Shown here: positions 7,963 to 16,104 of the stretch, in pieces
Layout: every line of letters starts with the position of its first letter
How positions within the stretch are numbered: the stretch's first letter is position 1
NCBI RefSeq assembly: GCF_001421515.1
Contig: NZ_LMKM01000034.1
Coordinates: 62,001-126,000, forward strand
Direction: 5' to 3'
Source of the DNA: Pedobacter sp. Leaf216
GTDB lineage: Bacteria > Bacteroidota > Bacteroidia > Sphingobacteriales > Sphingobacteriaceae
Length of the DNA: 64,000 nt
Program-made: the position numbers and the translations under genes
The notes under the pieces: generated by a model
Databases searched by the model: none
What the model saw: only the letters and a program-made list of their open reading frames with translations
What the model was told of the DNA's origin: nothing

Positions 7963-10384
7963 TATCTTCTTGCTTACATTTTTCGGCGAAATTGCCGTAA
8001 ATCTTGCCTGTGGTGGCGAGATAGATCCCTATGATTATTACATTACTTACTTTCACAATAATGTTGAGGGTGATGAATATGCTCCATTTGCTTATAACCA
8101 GATGGTTTACCTGAACAGTGAAACGGATGTAGAAAGTGAGTCAGATATTAACAGCCGCGAATGGGCCAGATACCTGAGTGTAAAAAAAGATGATGTGCTA
8201 AAAGTTATGTATAAAACAGATAGCGCAACCAATGTAAAATTGATCAGCTTTAATGGCAATGTTTCTCAACTACCAGATAGTTTACAACAAAACAGTTTTA
8301 TCCAGGCCCTAGGCAAACGTAAAGAATCTTTAAAGTATTATCTGTTTGCCAAAAGCTGTGAGCCTTTGGCCGATGTTGAATTTAGCCTTTGGGATGCAAA
8401 ACCACGTGATACCATTACAATGGAATCAAAGGCTAAAGAAGGACTAAAATTGACGGAAGATGAAAAAGATGACTTCCTGAAATTACGTTATGCCTACCAG
8501 GCTGAGCGAATGTTTCATTTTGCTGGTTATCATACTGAAAGTAAATCTACATACGATAAATACATTAAAACCAGTAAGGTTAATAGTGCGGTTAAAGGCT
8601 GGGCACTAGCACTTTACGCAGGATCTACCCGAAGATTGGGAAATCCTGAAGAATCTGCATTTTTATTCTCTAAGGTTTTTGCAAGCAATCCGGAGCGCAG
8701 GGTACAGGCTTATAAAAATTATTATTATACCAGTTCGCCAGTTAACGGTGCATTAAAATATGCCAAAACGAATAATGAAAAAGCCAATATTTGGGCCATA
8801 AACGGGTTTGGCAATACCGATTCGGGTTTGGAAAGTTTAAATAAGGTTTATCAGTACGAACCAAAAAGTATATTAAACGGCACTTTGCTGGTACGCGAGG
8901 TAAATAAACTGGAGCAAGATTTAATTGAGGCGAACGATATTGCCAAAGTTGGTTACAATTACTATTTTTCGGATAATGGTAATCCTAAATATAAAGACAG
9001 TTTAAAAACGGTAAACTTAAAACGGCTAAATGAAATCAGAAATTTTGCAGTAAAACTGGCCACCGAAAAAAAATATCCGCAACCAGAATTGGGTACATTA
9101 ACTGCAGCATATTTATCATGGATAGAGAATAAAGATTTTATGGCTTCAAATTATCTTGCCATTTTAAAACCAGATAAATTACCAGAAAGATTACGCGATC
9201 AATACCGCATTACAGATTTACTGATTAAGGCTAAAAACATCAAAAAAGGAAATCCCTTTAACGAAAATGATTTATTGCCAACATTGAAATGGCTTGATGA
9301 AAAGCGTTTTGCAGAAAACAACACCCAACCTAAAGGGCAATACGATTATGATACCGATGAGGCAGAAAAGCGTTTTAGCAGAACAACCAGAAATTTTTAC
9401 CAACAAATACTAGCACCGGCATATTTAAACATGGGCGATACGGCTAAAGCGGCCCTGGCTATGGTTAAAGGTGATTTAGTATATAAAACATTAAAAGAGA
9501 ATTCGCTTTTTCAGAATATGAGTTACCAAAGTATTGCTTTCTGGCAGAAAAACTTAAGTCCGAAAAGCATGCAGGGATTGGCCGTTTATAAAACCAAATC
9601 AGCCGGAAATGATGTAACGGCTGTATTGGCAACGGCCTTAAACCAGCTTAAAAATGACGATTTTTACGAATTATTTGGCACTACATACCTGCGTACGCAC
9701 CAATATGACAAGGCCGTTCAAATGTTTGCAAAAGTTTCGCCTGCCTACAAATATTTCAGCCCTGAAAACTGGTATGGATCTGAATCAAATTCAAAATTGT
9801 ATGCCAATCCTTTTATCGAAACGATAAACGATTACCCTAAGAAATATGTAACCGCCAAGGCTTCTGTTAGTAAAAAGACTTTTGCTGCTGAGATGCTCCG
9901 TTTACAGAAATTAGCCGTTAGCGACAAAAAAAATGCTGCGCTTTATTATTATAAAATGGCCAATGCTGTATATCAAACAGGATATTTCGGCAACAGTTGG
10001 TTTTTAATCAGCTATGATTGGTCATCTTACGACAATGGTAACCCGGCCAGGTATGTATATGACGGAGATTATAAAAAAGCTCAAACTGCAAAGGCCTGGT
10101 ATTTAAAAGCGAGGGCTTTAAGCACAAATGCCGATTTTAAAGCGAAATGCACGTTTATGTTGGCCAAATGTTTGCAAAAACAGATTATTATGAATGCTAA
10201 TCCACTATCATTTTACTATTACGATAAAAAAGATGTGAAATGGAGAAACTTTATTAAGGCGAATTATAATAATCCTTATTTAAAAGAGCTAAGGTTTAAT
10301 TATGCCAAAACCCCTTACTATGCTGTTGCAGCAGGAGAGTGCAGTTACCTGGCTGATTTTATTAAGCCAAAAACGCAAAACTAG
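7928..10384 (+). CDS. large exported protein of unknown function
   Basis: 818 residues with a signal sequence (MKTFKKLSLIFSIFLLTFF) and a Cys at about 28 (NLACGG) that could be lipidated. I do not recognise a family. The body is rich in helices with a repeat-like look (WALALYAGSTRRLGNPEESA; EESAFLFSKVFASNPERR; AYLNMGDTAKAALAMVKGD), suggesting an alpha-solenoid or TPR-like scaffold. Many Tyr- and Asn-rich stretches are also present. The gene starts inside the end of the preceding lipoprotein gene (35-nt overlap), which points to a two-component envelope unit. The strand changes after its stop. Confidence 0.7.
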   Translation: MKTFKKLSLIFSIFLLTFFGEIAVNLACGGEIDPYDYYITYFHNNVEGDEYAPFAYNQMVYLNSETDVESESDINSREWARYLSVKKDDVLKVMYKTDSATNVKLISFNGNVSQLPDSLQQNSFIQALGKRKESLKYYLFAKSCEPLADVEFSLWDAKPRDTITMESKAKEGLKLTEDEKDDFLKLRYAYQAERMFHFAGYHTESKSTYDKYIKTSKVNSAVKGWALALYAGSTRRLGNPEESAFLFSKVFASNPERRVQAYKNYYYTSSPVNGALKYAKTNNEKANIWAINGFGNTDSGLESLNKVYQYEPKSILNGTLLVREVNKLEQDLIEANDIAKVGYNYYFSDNGNPKYKDSLKTVNLKRLNEIRNFAVKLATEKKYPQPELGTLTAAYLSWIENKDFMASNYLAILKPDKLPERLRDQYRITDLLIKAKNIKKGNPFNENDLLPTLKWLDEKRFAENNTQPKGQYDYDTDEAEKRFSRTTRNFYQQILAPAYLNMGDTAKAALAMVKGDLVYKTLKENSLFQNMSYQSIAFWQKNLSPKSMQGLAVYKTKSAGNDVTAVLATALNQLKNDDFYELFGTTYLRTHQYDKAVQMFAKVSPAYKYFSPENWYGSESNSKLYANPFIETINDYPKKYVTAKASVSKKTFAAEMLRLQKLAVSDKKNAALYYYKMANAVYQTGYFGNSWFLISYDWSSYDNGNPARYVYDGDYKKAQTAKAWYLKARALSTNADFKAKCTFMLAKCLQKQIIMNANPLSFYYYDKKDVKWRNFIKANYNNPYLKELRFNYAKTPYYAVAAGECSYLADFIKPKTQN

Positions 10385-10430
10385 GGCCTTCCACTACGCT
10401 CAAGTAAACAAACATCAGAATAGAATATGT

Positions 10431-10458
10431 CGTCATTTCCGCGCAGGCGGAAATGACG
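10431..10458. repeat. perfect 12-bp inverted repeat, REP-like hairpin
   Basis: CGTCATTTCCGC, a GCAG loop, then GCGGAAATGACG. The arms pair perfectly. It sits in the convergent gap between the 818-residue protein and the KAS III gene. It lacks a U-tract, so it is more like a dispersed REP-type unit than a terminator. Confidence 0.7.
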
Positions 10459-10590
10459 ATTTCTCGCAGCCTATCAATTCATTAAGAACCTTTAACATGC
10501 AAAGTTTAAACAATAAATTATCTATCGAAATCACGAATCGATATTAATTCTCAACTTCGTTGCACTTTGCCCTAAATAACGAACCTATGG

Positions 10591-11637
10591 TTACCACCTA
10601 ATTAATGCACTGGCCCAGGTAAAGCCCGAACCAAAAGCAGCTAGACAAACCAAATCGCCATCTTTAATTTTTCCTGCTTCCCAAGCCTCGCATAAAGCAA
10701 TTGGAACAGAAGCCGCTGTGGTATTGCCGTATTTTTGAATATTATTAAATACCTGATCATCATTTAAGCCCAACAACTGCTGTACATACTGGCTAATACG
10801 CAAATTTGCCTGGTGTGGCACGAGCAGATCTATGTCTTTTTCTGTTAAATTGTTAGCCGCTAAGGCCTCTTTAATTACTTCAGGGAACTTTACAACTGCT
10901 TTTTTAAAAACTGATGGCCCATCCATATAAGGTAAAGCGGCGCCACTTTCTAAAATCTCTTGTGTCATAAATAATCCACCCAATTCTTGCTCCGGATAAG
11001 CTGGTTTATCTTTGAGCCATTTATTGGCATGAGAACCTGGGTAATACATGGCCAAAATTTCGGCATCGGCACCATCGCTATGGAGATGTGTACTTAAAAT
11101 TCCTTTTCCAGCTTCATTAGTAGGTTGTAGCACCACAGCCCCTGCACCATCACCAAAAATTACTGATACATTCCGGCTTCTTGTTTCAAAATCCATTGCA
11201 AACGAATGTTTCTCGCTCCCCACTACCAAAACATTCTTGTACATACCCGTTTTAACAAACTGATCTGCTACCGAAAGTGCATAAACAAAGCCCGAACATT
11301 GGTTTCTGATATCCAAAGCACCAATCTCACCCATCCCCATTTCGCGTTGCAACAATACCCCACATCCAGGGAAATAATAATCAGGACTTAAGGTAGCAAA
11401 AACTATAAAATCGACATCTTTTGCGGTAATTCCAGCCCTTTCAATGGCAATTTTAGCAGCCTCAATGCCCATTGTTGTGGTGGTTTCTTCATTGCGGTCG
11501 GCAAAACGACGTTCTTTTATACCGGTACGCTCCTGGATCCACGCATCGTTGGTATCCATAAAACGGCTTAAATCATCGTTGGTATATATATTTTTCGGAA
11601 CATAGTAACCTATTCCGGCAATTTTAGACTGGTGCAT
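10591..11637 (-). CDS. 3-oxoacyl-ACP synthase III family protein (KAS III paralogue)
   Basis: 348 residues with the thiolase-fold catalytic triad of KAS III: Cys114 (NQCSGFVYAL), His275 (VPHQAN) and Asn305 (YGNTTAAS). Family members condense an acyl-CoA with malonyl-ACP to start fatty acid or related chains. A second, more canonical KAS III lies in the plsX-accBC cluster at 20271, so this copy may have a different primer preference or role. Between the Cys and His it carries an extra segment (KWLKDKPAYPEQELGG, about 206-221) that the 20271 copy lacks. It stands alone on the minus strand; the role beyond the family is unknown. Confidence 0.85.
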   Translation of the reverse strand: MHQSKIAGIGYYVPKNIYTNDDLSRFMDTNDAWIQERTGIKERRFADRNEETTTTMGIEAAKIAIERAGITAKDVDFIVFATLSPDYYFPGCGVLLQREMGMGEIGALDIRNQCSGFVYALSVADQFVKTGMYKNVLVVGSEKHSFAMDFETRSRNVSVIFGDGAGAVVLQPTNEAGKGILSTHLHSDGADAEILAMYYPGSHANKWLKDKPAYPEQELGGLFMTQEILESGAALPYMDGPSVFKKAVVKFPEVIKEALAANNLTEKDIDLLVPHQANLRISQYVQQLLGLNDDQVFNNIQKYGNTTAASVPIALCEAWEAGKIKDGDLVCLAAFGSGFTWASALIRW

Positions 11638-11771
11638 GTTGAGTATTTATATTTTGGTTAAACAAAGTTAGTTAATTAAAAAAGATATGAGCGGCGAGAT
11701 TTGAGAGATGAGATCCAATATAATATCCTAAAATCTAATATCCAATAGGTCAAATCTTATAAATTATTGTT

Positions 11772-11779
11772 TATTTTTG
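11772..11779 (+). promoter_or_regulatory. -7 promoter element TATTTTTG for clpS
   Basis: TATTTTTG matches TAnnTTTG and ends 4 nt before the clpS ATG at 11784, predicting a leaderless or nearly leaderless transcript. Confidence 0.5.
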
Positions 11780-11783
11780 CACC

Positions 11784-12065
11784 ATGTCTACAGAAACCAA
11801 AGAAGAGACCTTTACGCTCGAAGAAATTTTAACTTCCCTAAAAACTGTACATCGCCTTATTTTGTGGAATGATGATATCAATACTTTCGATCACGTGATT
11901 TATTGTATGATGAAATATTTGGATTATAACGAATCGCAGGCCGAAAAAATTGCATGGAAAGTGCATAATGATGGAAAATGCCCCGTTTTAGAAGGATCAT
12001 TTACGGAAATGGAAGTTTACCGCAAAATTTTACAGCAAGAAGGATTAACTGTTTCTGTTGATTAA
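11784..12065 (+). CDS. clpS: ATP-dependent Clp protease adaptor ClpS
   Basis: 93 residues with the ClpS core: LILWNDDINTFDHVIYCM (about 25-42) corresponds to the N-degron pocket motif N-D-D-x-x-T/N-x-x-x-V. Next come the helix MKYLDYNESQAEKIAWKVH and the strand GKCPVLEGSFTEMEVY. ClpS binds proteins with N-terminal bulky hydrophobic residues and hands them to ClpA/ClpC-ClpP. No Clp ATPase gene is next to it here. It is followed closely by a toxin-antitoxin pair that is unlikely to be functionally linked. Confidence 0.93.
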   Translation: MSTETKEETFTLEEILTSLKTVHRLILWNDDINTFDHVIYCMMKYLDYNESQAEKIAWKVHNDGKCPVLEGSFTEMEVYRKILQQEGLTVSVD

Positions 12066-12117
12066 ACATGAATTTTTGTTGAAATAAATCGCTATCTTTA
12101 GATAAGTAATTAAAGCT

Positions 12118-12324
12118 ATGCAAGTTACATTAGAAATAAAAGATGATAATGCTTTTTCAATTTTGGAAACATTGAAGAACATTAAGGGAATTAAAATTAA
12201 GAACATTGAGCAATCAAATGATGAATACCTCAATGATTTAGCAAATGCTTATAAAGAAACAGAATTAGCTGAACAAGGAAAGATTAAATTAAAAAGGTTT
12301 GAGGATTTAATAAATGAAATTTGA
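12118..12324 (+). CDS. antitoxin-like small protein paired with a broken RelE-type toxin
   Basis: 68 residues starting MQVTLEIKDDNAFSILETL, with a beta-strand then helices and a charged C-terminus (GKIKLKRFEDLINEI). Its layout resembles the antitoxin at 43066-43254 of this window (MTTLTIEIKDKDAGFVKEFL), including the short N-terminal strand, the central EI/AxAYKE helix and a GK-rich tail. It overlaps the following toxin reading frame by 11 nt, the classic TA arrangement. A TATCTTTA box lies at 12093-12100. Since the toxin is interrupted by a stop codon, the antitoxin may now be a relic or act alone as a repressor. Confidence 0.7.
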   Translation: MQVTLEIKDDNAFSILETLKNIKGIKIKNIEQSNDEYLNDLANAYKETELAEQGKIKLKRFEDLINEI

Positions 12325-12643
12325 TGTATTTACATCATCCCTGTTCAATAAAGAATTCAAGAAACTCTGTAAGAAACACAAGTCGGCCAAAAGTGATATC
12401 ATTGCTTTTGTAGAAAGTCTAAAGTTAAACCCAACACAGGGCAGTCCTATCGGTAGCGATTGTTATTAGATTAGAATAGCCATTTCCAGTAAAGGAAAAG
12501 GCAAATCCGGTGGCGCTAGGTTAATCACTAAAATACGTATCGTTAATAAAAGAATTTATCTTTTATCTATTTATGATAAATCAGACCAGGATTCTATCTC
12601 AGAGAAAGAACTTGAAGCTGTTTTAAAATCAATTGAAGATTAA
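12314..12643 (+). pseudogene. RelE/ParE-superfamily toxin, interrupted by an in-frame TAG
   Basis: The frame starts at the ATG at 12314 and runs to the TAA at 12641-12643 (109 codons before the stop), except for a TAG at codon 52 (12467-12469). Before it the frame reads GSPIGSDCY; after it, IRIAISSKGKGKSGGARLIT. The intact paralogue at 42734-43066 reads LYKIRLAVKSKGKGKSGGFR, so the stop replaces a Lys codon, probably AAG to TAG. The truncated 51-residue product lacks the core strands that carry the catalytic basic residues, so the toxin should be inactive unless the stop is read through. Confidence 0.85.
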
Positions 12644-13243
12644 TTAAACCTCAAGCCCTTTTAAAAGCACGTTTAATGCGGTTTGTGTAGTTTGCGTTTT
12701 ATCTTTTGCATACCAGCCATGAAGTTTTTCTGCCAAAATAGGCATATCAGTACTTTCTTTTCTCCACTCTTTTAAAAGCTCCTGCAAAATTTGTGGTCTT
12801 GGACCCCAAGTTGCCAAAACTTGATCTGCCGATTCATTTAATACAATTAAAACCGGAATAGCTCTTCCTCCATTTGTTAAATGCGCATCAATTAATGGAA
12901 GGTTTTTATCTCTAAGCACAAATTTCAGATCAATCTTACCTAATGATGCAGTAGCAATTTTATTAAAAATTGGAATAATCTGCGCAGCATCGCCGCACCA
13001 CCCCTCTGTAATGACTAAAAATTTATACTTTTCTTTAAGCTGATTAATTGTTGATGTTAGTTCATCATTTAAGCTAATCGTTTTATCCACACGGCTCATC
13101 CTTTGCACATTCATTTTAGTGTAGTGCAAATCGTAACTTACTTCTCCAGTTGCCTTTCCTTCCAACAAAAGTTGATCGACCAATGCACGATAGGTTAAAT
13201 AGTCAATGCCTTGTTCCTCAAAAATTTCGCGATAATTTATCAT
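12644..13243 (-). CDS. thioredoxin-like protein with a single active-site Cys
   Basis: 199 residues with a thioredoxin-fold core: FLVITEGWCGDAAQIIPIFN (about 75-94) takes the place of the WCxxC redox site, and RAIPVLIVLN holds the cis-Pro strand. Only the first Cys (Cys83, W-C-G-D) is present, so it cannot form an intramolecular disulfide like thioredoxin. It may act by a monothiol mechanism or as a binding protein. The substrate is unknown. It is encoded alone on the minus strand; its stop codon touches the end of the broken toxin gene, giving a convergent pair without spacing. Confidence 0.8.
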   Translation of the reverse strand: MINYREIFEEQGIDYLTYRALVDQLLLEGKATGEVSYDLHYTKMNVQRMSRVDKTISLNDELTSTINQLKEKYKFLVITEGWCGDAAQIIPIFNKIATASLGKIDLKFVLRDKNLPLIDAHLTNGGRAIPVLIVLNESADQVLATWGPRPQILQELLKEWRKESTDMPILAEKLHGWYAKDKTQTTQTALNVLLKGLEV

Positions 13244-13353
13244 AAGATATCCTTAATAATACAACGCAAAGGAAAGGAGAAATTAGATAAGAATGATCAT
13301 TACTTTGCAATTTGATGTAACAACATGTAGTAGAAAAATCAGCTTTTTACTAG

Positions 13354-13725
13354 TTATTTAATGTCACTTACCTCATCTACAACTTTTGACTTATGATTAT
13401 ATATCCGAACTATAGGCTTAATCCCTTTCCTAGAAACATTTAATATTTCAATATCAATTTTAGGATCTACCGATATCGAAATCTTGCCCTTGACTATTAT
13501 CTGATCTTTATGATTTGCCCTTTTGAGTATTAAAGTATCTTTTGAAGTATTCTGGATATCCATATCAAATGCAGATCTATCCTCCAGATATATTGATAAT
13601 TTTGTACTTGGAGCTAAAGGTTTCATGATATATAACGACTTGGGGTCCATATGTAACGCTGAGCAACCAAGCATTATTATAGATAACAAAAGGATACTAA
13701 AAGAGACGGTAATTTGATTTTTCAT
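13354..13725 (-). CDS. small lipoprotein of unknown function
   Basis: A 123-residue product from the ATG at 13725 (MKNQITVSFSILLLSIIMLG, then Cys of a lipobox). A further ATG at 13746 exists but gives a longer charged N-terminus in front of the signal. The mature part is short and mostly beta, with Lys-rich segments (DTLILKRANHKDQIIVKG) and no recognisable domain. It lies upstream, in the same orientation, of the thioredoxin-like gene and downstream of rsmA; no link is evident. Confidence 0.6.
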   Translation of the reverse strand: MKNQITVSFSILLLSIIMLGCSALHMDPKSLYIMKPLAPSTKLSIYLEDRSAFDMDIQNTSKDTLILKRANHKDQIIVKGKISISVDPKIDIEILNVSRKGIKPIVRIYNHKSKVVDEVSDIK

Positions 13726-13766
13726 ATCATTTTTTAATTTATTCAAGGTAGACGAAAAATTAGGGT

Positions 13767-14552
13767 TTAAGTTTCCATCAACTTACTCACATGCTGCGTT
13801 AAGGCCACAAAATCAGCCACGGTCAATTGCTCGGCACGTTTCTCGAAGTAAATATGATCGTCCATTTTATCTTTTGGCATCACTGCCGAAACCGCATTGC
13901 GCAAAGTTTTTCTTCGTTGGTTAAAACCTGCCTTAACCACACGCCAGAATAATTTTTCGTCACAATCTAAAGTCTCCACCTCATTTCTGGTTAAACGGAT
14001 TACGGCCGAATGTACCTTTGGTGGTGGATTAAATGTACCCGGTTTAACCGTAAAAAGATATTCGATTTTATAATAAGCCTGAAGAAATACGCTCAAAATG
14101 CCATACTCTTTATTGCCCGCAGGTGCCGCGCAACGTTGTGCAACCTCTTTTTGAAACATACCAACCATTTCTACCACCTTGTTGCGGTTATCTAAAATCT
14201 TAAATAGAATTTGAGAAGATATGTTGTATGGAAAATTACCTATAATGGCAAACTGACCAGGGAATATAGCATCAAAATCGAGCTTTAAAAAATCACCGTT
14301 AATCAGGCGATCGCCCAACTGAGGATATTTTTCATTCAGAAAATGGAAAGATTCGGTATCAATATCGATTAAATAAGTTTCTAAATCTTTACGTTGCAGC
14401 AAAAAATCAGACAGGATTCCCATACCAGGGCCAACTTCTAGAACCTGGTTATATTTATCCGTGTTCACCAGAGCCTCTACAATACGGTTGGCAATGCCTT
14501 TATCGGTTAAAAAATGTTGACCTAAGTGTTTTTTCGCTTTAACTAAACTCAT
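13767..14552 (-). CDS. rsmA: 16S rRNA (adenine-N6,N6) dimethyltransferase
   Basis: 261 residues beginning VKAKKHLGQHFLTDKG, the conserved RsmA/KsgA N-terminus. S-adenosylmethionine motif I is EVGPGMGILSDFL (about 40-52), and the catalytic N-L/F-P-Y motif is NFPYNISSQIL (about 105-115). The C-terminal helical domain has FNQRRKTLRNAV. The enzyme dimethylates two adjacent adenosines in helix 45 of 16S rRNA late in 30S assembly. It is divergent from pdxA, a frequent neighbour of ksgA in many bacteria, although here the two are head-to-head rather than in one operon. Confidence 0.95.
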   Translation of the reverse strand: MSLVKAKKHLGQHFLTDKGIANRIVEALVNTDKYNQVLEVGPGMGILSDFLLQRKDLETYLIDIDTESFHFLNEKYPQLGDRLINGDFLKLDFDAIFPGQFAIIGNFPYNISSQILFKILDNRNKVVEMVGMFQKEVAQRCAAPAGNKEYGILSVFLQAYYKIEYLFTVKPGTFNPPPKVHSAVIRLTRNEVETLDCDEKLFWRVVKAGFNQRRKTLRNAVSAVMPKDKMDDHIYFEKRAEQLTVADFVALTQHVSKLMET

Positions 14553-14564
14553 CTTTATGCTTTA

Positions 14565-14648
14565 TTTTGCCACTGAGGCACAGAAAAAATGCAATGAAAG
14601 GTAGGATAACCCCATTTCCTTTCCGTATAAACGGTGTTTCCGTGGCTA
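14565..14648. repeat. intergenic repeat, type TTTTGCCAC...TTTCCGTGGCTA (copy 1)
   Basis: This 84-bp stretch begins TTTTGCCACTGAGGCACAG and ends TTTCCGTGGCTA. Its GCCAC and GTGGC ends can pair. A second element with the same ends lies at 31250-31325. Both fall in gaps upstream of plus-strand housekeeping genes (pdxA, ade). The left end shares its CACTGAG/CACAGA wording with the arms around the GxxExxY gene at 33.8-34.2 kb. Confidence 0.6.
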
Positions 14649-14737
14649 CTCTATTTTATACAAAATAACTAATTTTTATCCGGTAAGCACCTGTTTAATC
14701 GAAAATCAGTAATTTGCGCTAAAATTTTCCAGTAATT

Positions 14738-15817
14738 ATGAGCGATAAACTTAAAATTGGCATTAGTATAGGCGATGTGAACGGCATTGGTTTAGAAGTA
14801 ATCATTAAAACATTATCCAACCCTGCTATTTTAAATTATTGCACACCAATTGTTTATGGCCATACCAAGGTTTCATCTTTCCATAGAAAAGCAAACAATC
14901 TGGGCGATTTTAGTTTTAATGTAATCAATCAGGCCAACCAGGCGCAGCCTAAAAAAGCCAATATGATAAATTGCTGGGAAGAAGATGTTAAAATTGAGTT
15001 GGGTCAGATTACGCCAACAGGAGGTAAATACGCACTTTTATCGTTAGAGCGTGCAACTGCCGATCTGGTAAACGGAGATATTGATGCCTTGGTTACCGCT
15101 CCTATTAATAAACATAACATTCAATCAGATACTTTTGCTTTTCCGGGCCACACCGAATACTTACAGGAAAAAAGTGGCAGTAAAGATGTGCTGATGTTCC
15201 TCATTAGTGAAAATTTAAGAGTTGGTGTAGTTACCGGACATATCCCTGTAAAAGATGTTCCAACAGCCATTACAAAAGATAAAATCATTAGTAAATTAAA
15301 GCTGATAAACGAAAGTTTGAAAAAAGATTTCTGGATTGAAAAGCCAAAAATTGCTGTACTGGGTTTAAATCCTCATGCCAGCGATAACGGATTATTAGGC
15401 ACAGAAGAAGCTGAAATTATAACTCCCGCCATACAGGAGGCTTACGATAAAGGGATTGTATGTTTCGGGCCATACCCTGCTGATGGATTTTTTGGCAATG
15501 GCAGCTATAAACAATTTGATGCGGTTTTGGCCATGTACCACGATCAGGGATTAATTCCTTTTAAAACTTTGGCTTTTCATAATGGTGTAAATTATACTGC
15601 AGGCTTAAACTTTGTGCGTACCTCTCCCGATCATGGAACAGGTTACGATATTGCAGGTAAAGACCTCGCTGATTCAACTTCATTTACAGAGGCATTATTT
15701 GCCGCCATCCACATTGTAAAAAACCGTAGAGAGCAGGAAGAAATGTTGGCCAATCAGTTGCGTTCGGGCGGTAAGGTTGTAGAAACTCAGTTCGATATTA
15801 AAGATGATGCTTCTTAA
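14738..15817 (+). CDS. pdxA: 4-hydroxythreonine-4-phosphate dehydrogenase
   Basis: 359 residues. The PdxA N-terminus KIGISIGDVNGIGLEVIIK, the metal-binding His in FPGHTEYL (about 133-140), and MYHDQGLIPFKTLAF and TSPDHGTGYDIAG near the C-terminus are all present. The enzyme oxidises 4-phosphohydroxy-L-threonine with NAD(P) in the DXP-dependent pyridoxal phosphate pathway. It acts with PdxJ, which is not in the window. The gene is monocistronic by spacing, with a 287-bp gap to the next gene. The start is fixed by the conserved N-terminus. Confidence 0.95.
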   Translation: MSDKLKIGISIGDVNGIGLEVIIKTLSNPAILNYCTPIVYGHTKVSSFHRKANNLGDFSFNVINQANQAQPKKANMINCWEEDVKIELGQITPTGGKYALLSLERATADLVNGDIDALVTAPINKHNIQSDTFAFPGHTEYLQEKSGSKDVLMFLISENLRVGVVTGHIPVKDVPTAITKDKIISKLKLINESLKKDFWIEKPKIAVLGLNPHASDNGLLGTEEAEIITPAIQEAYDKGIVCFGPYPADGFFGNGSYKQFDAVLAMYHDQGLIPFKTLAFHNGVNYTAGLNFVRTSPDHGTGYDIAGKDLADSTSFTEALFAAIHIVKNRREQEEMLANQLRSGGKVVETQFDIKDDAS

Positions 15818-16104
15818 GGTAGAAAGTTTGTAAAGAGTAGAAAGATTAAAGCTGAAAGACCAAAGGAGATGGACGATAGGATGCAATAACCACGTCCGAC
15901 CTCATACAATCCACCACAGCCCCAATAAACTAAAGGGTTTAGGTGGGTGAACTCTTTTTTTGTAAAGCAAGTTTTTGTGTTCCATCGTTCTGAAAGACCT
16001 CCTATCGTTTCAGTCTTTTTATGCTGGCATGTTGAAGCACCATATCAAAAAGTATTTCCACTACTATCAGTTTTATTTTAGTTAAAATTGTGCATCAAAT
16101 CAAA

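Noticed and set aside
15818..16104. pdxA-MFS gap with partly complementary GACGATAGGATGC and CCTATCGTTTCAG stretches
   Set aside because: The complementarity is short and interrupted; I could not support a hairpin, RNA gene or terminator with confidence.
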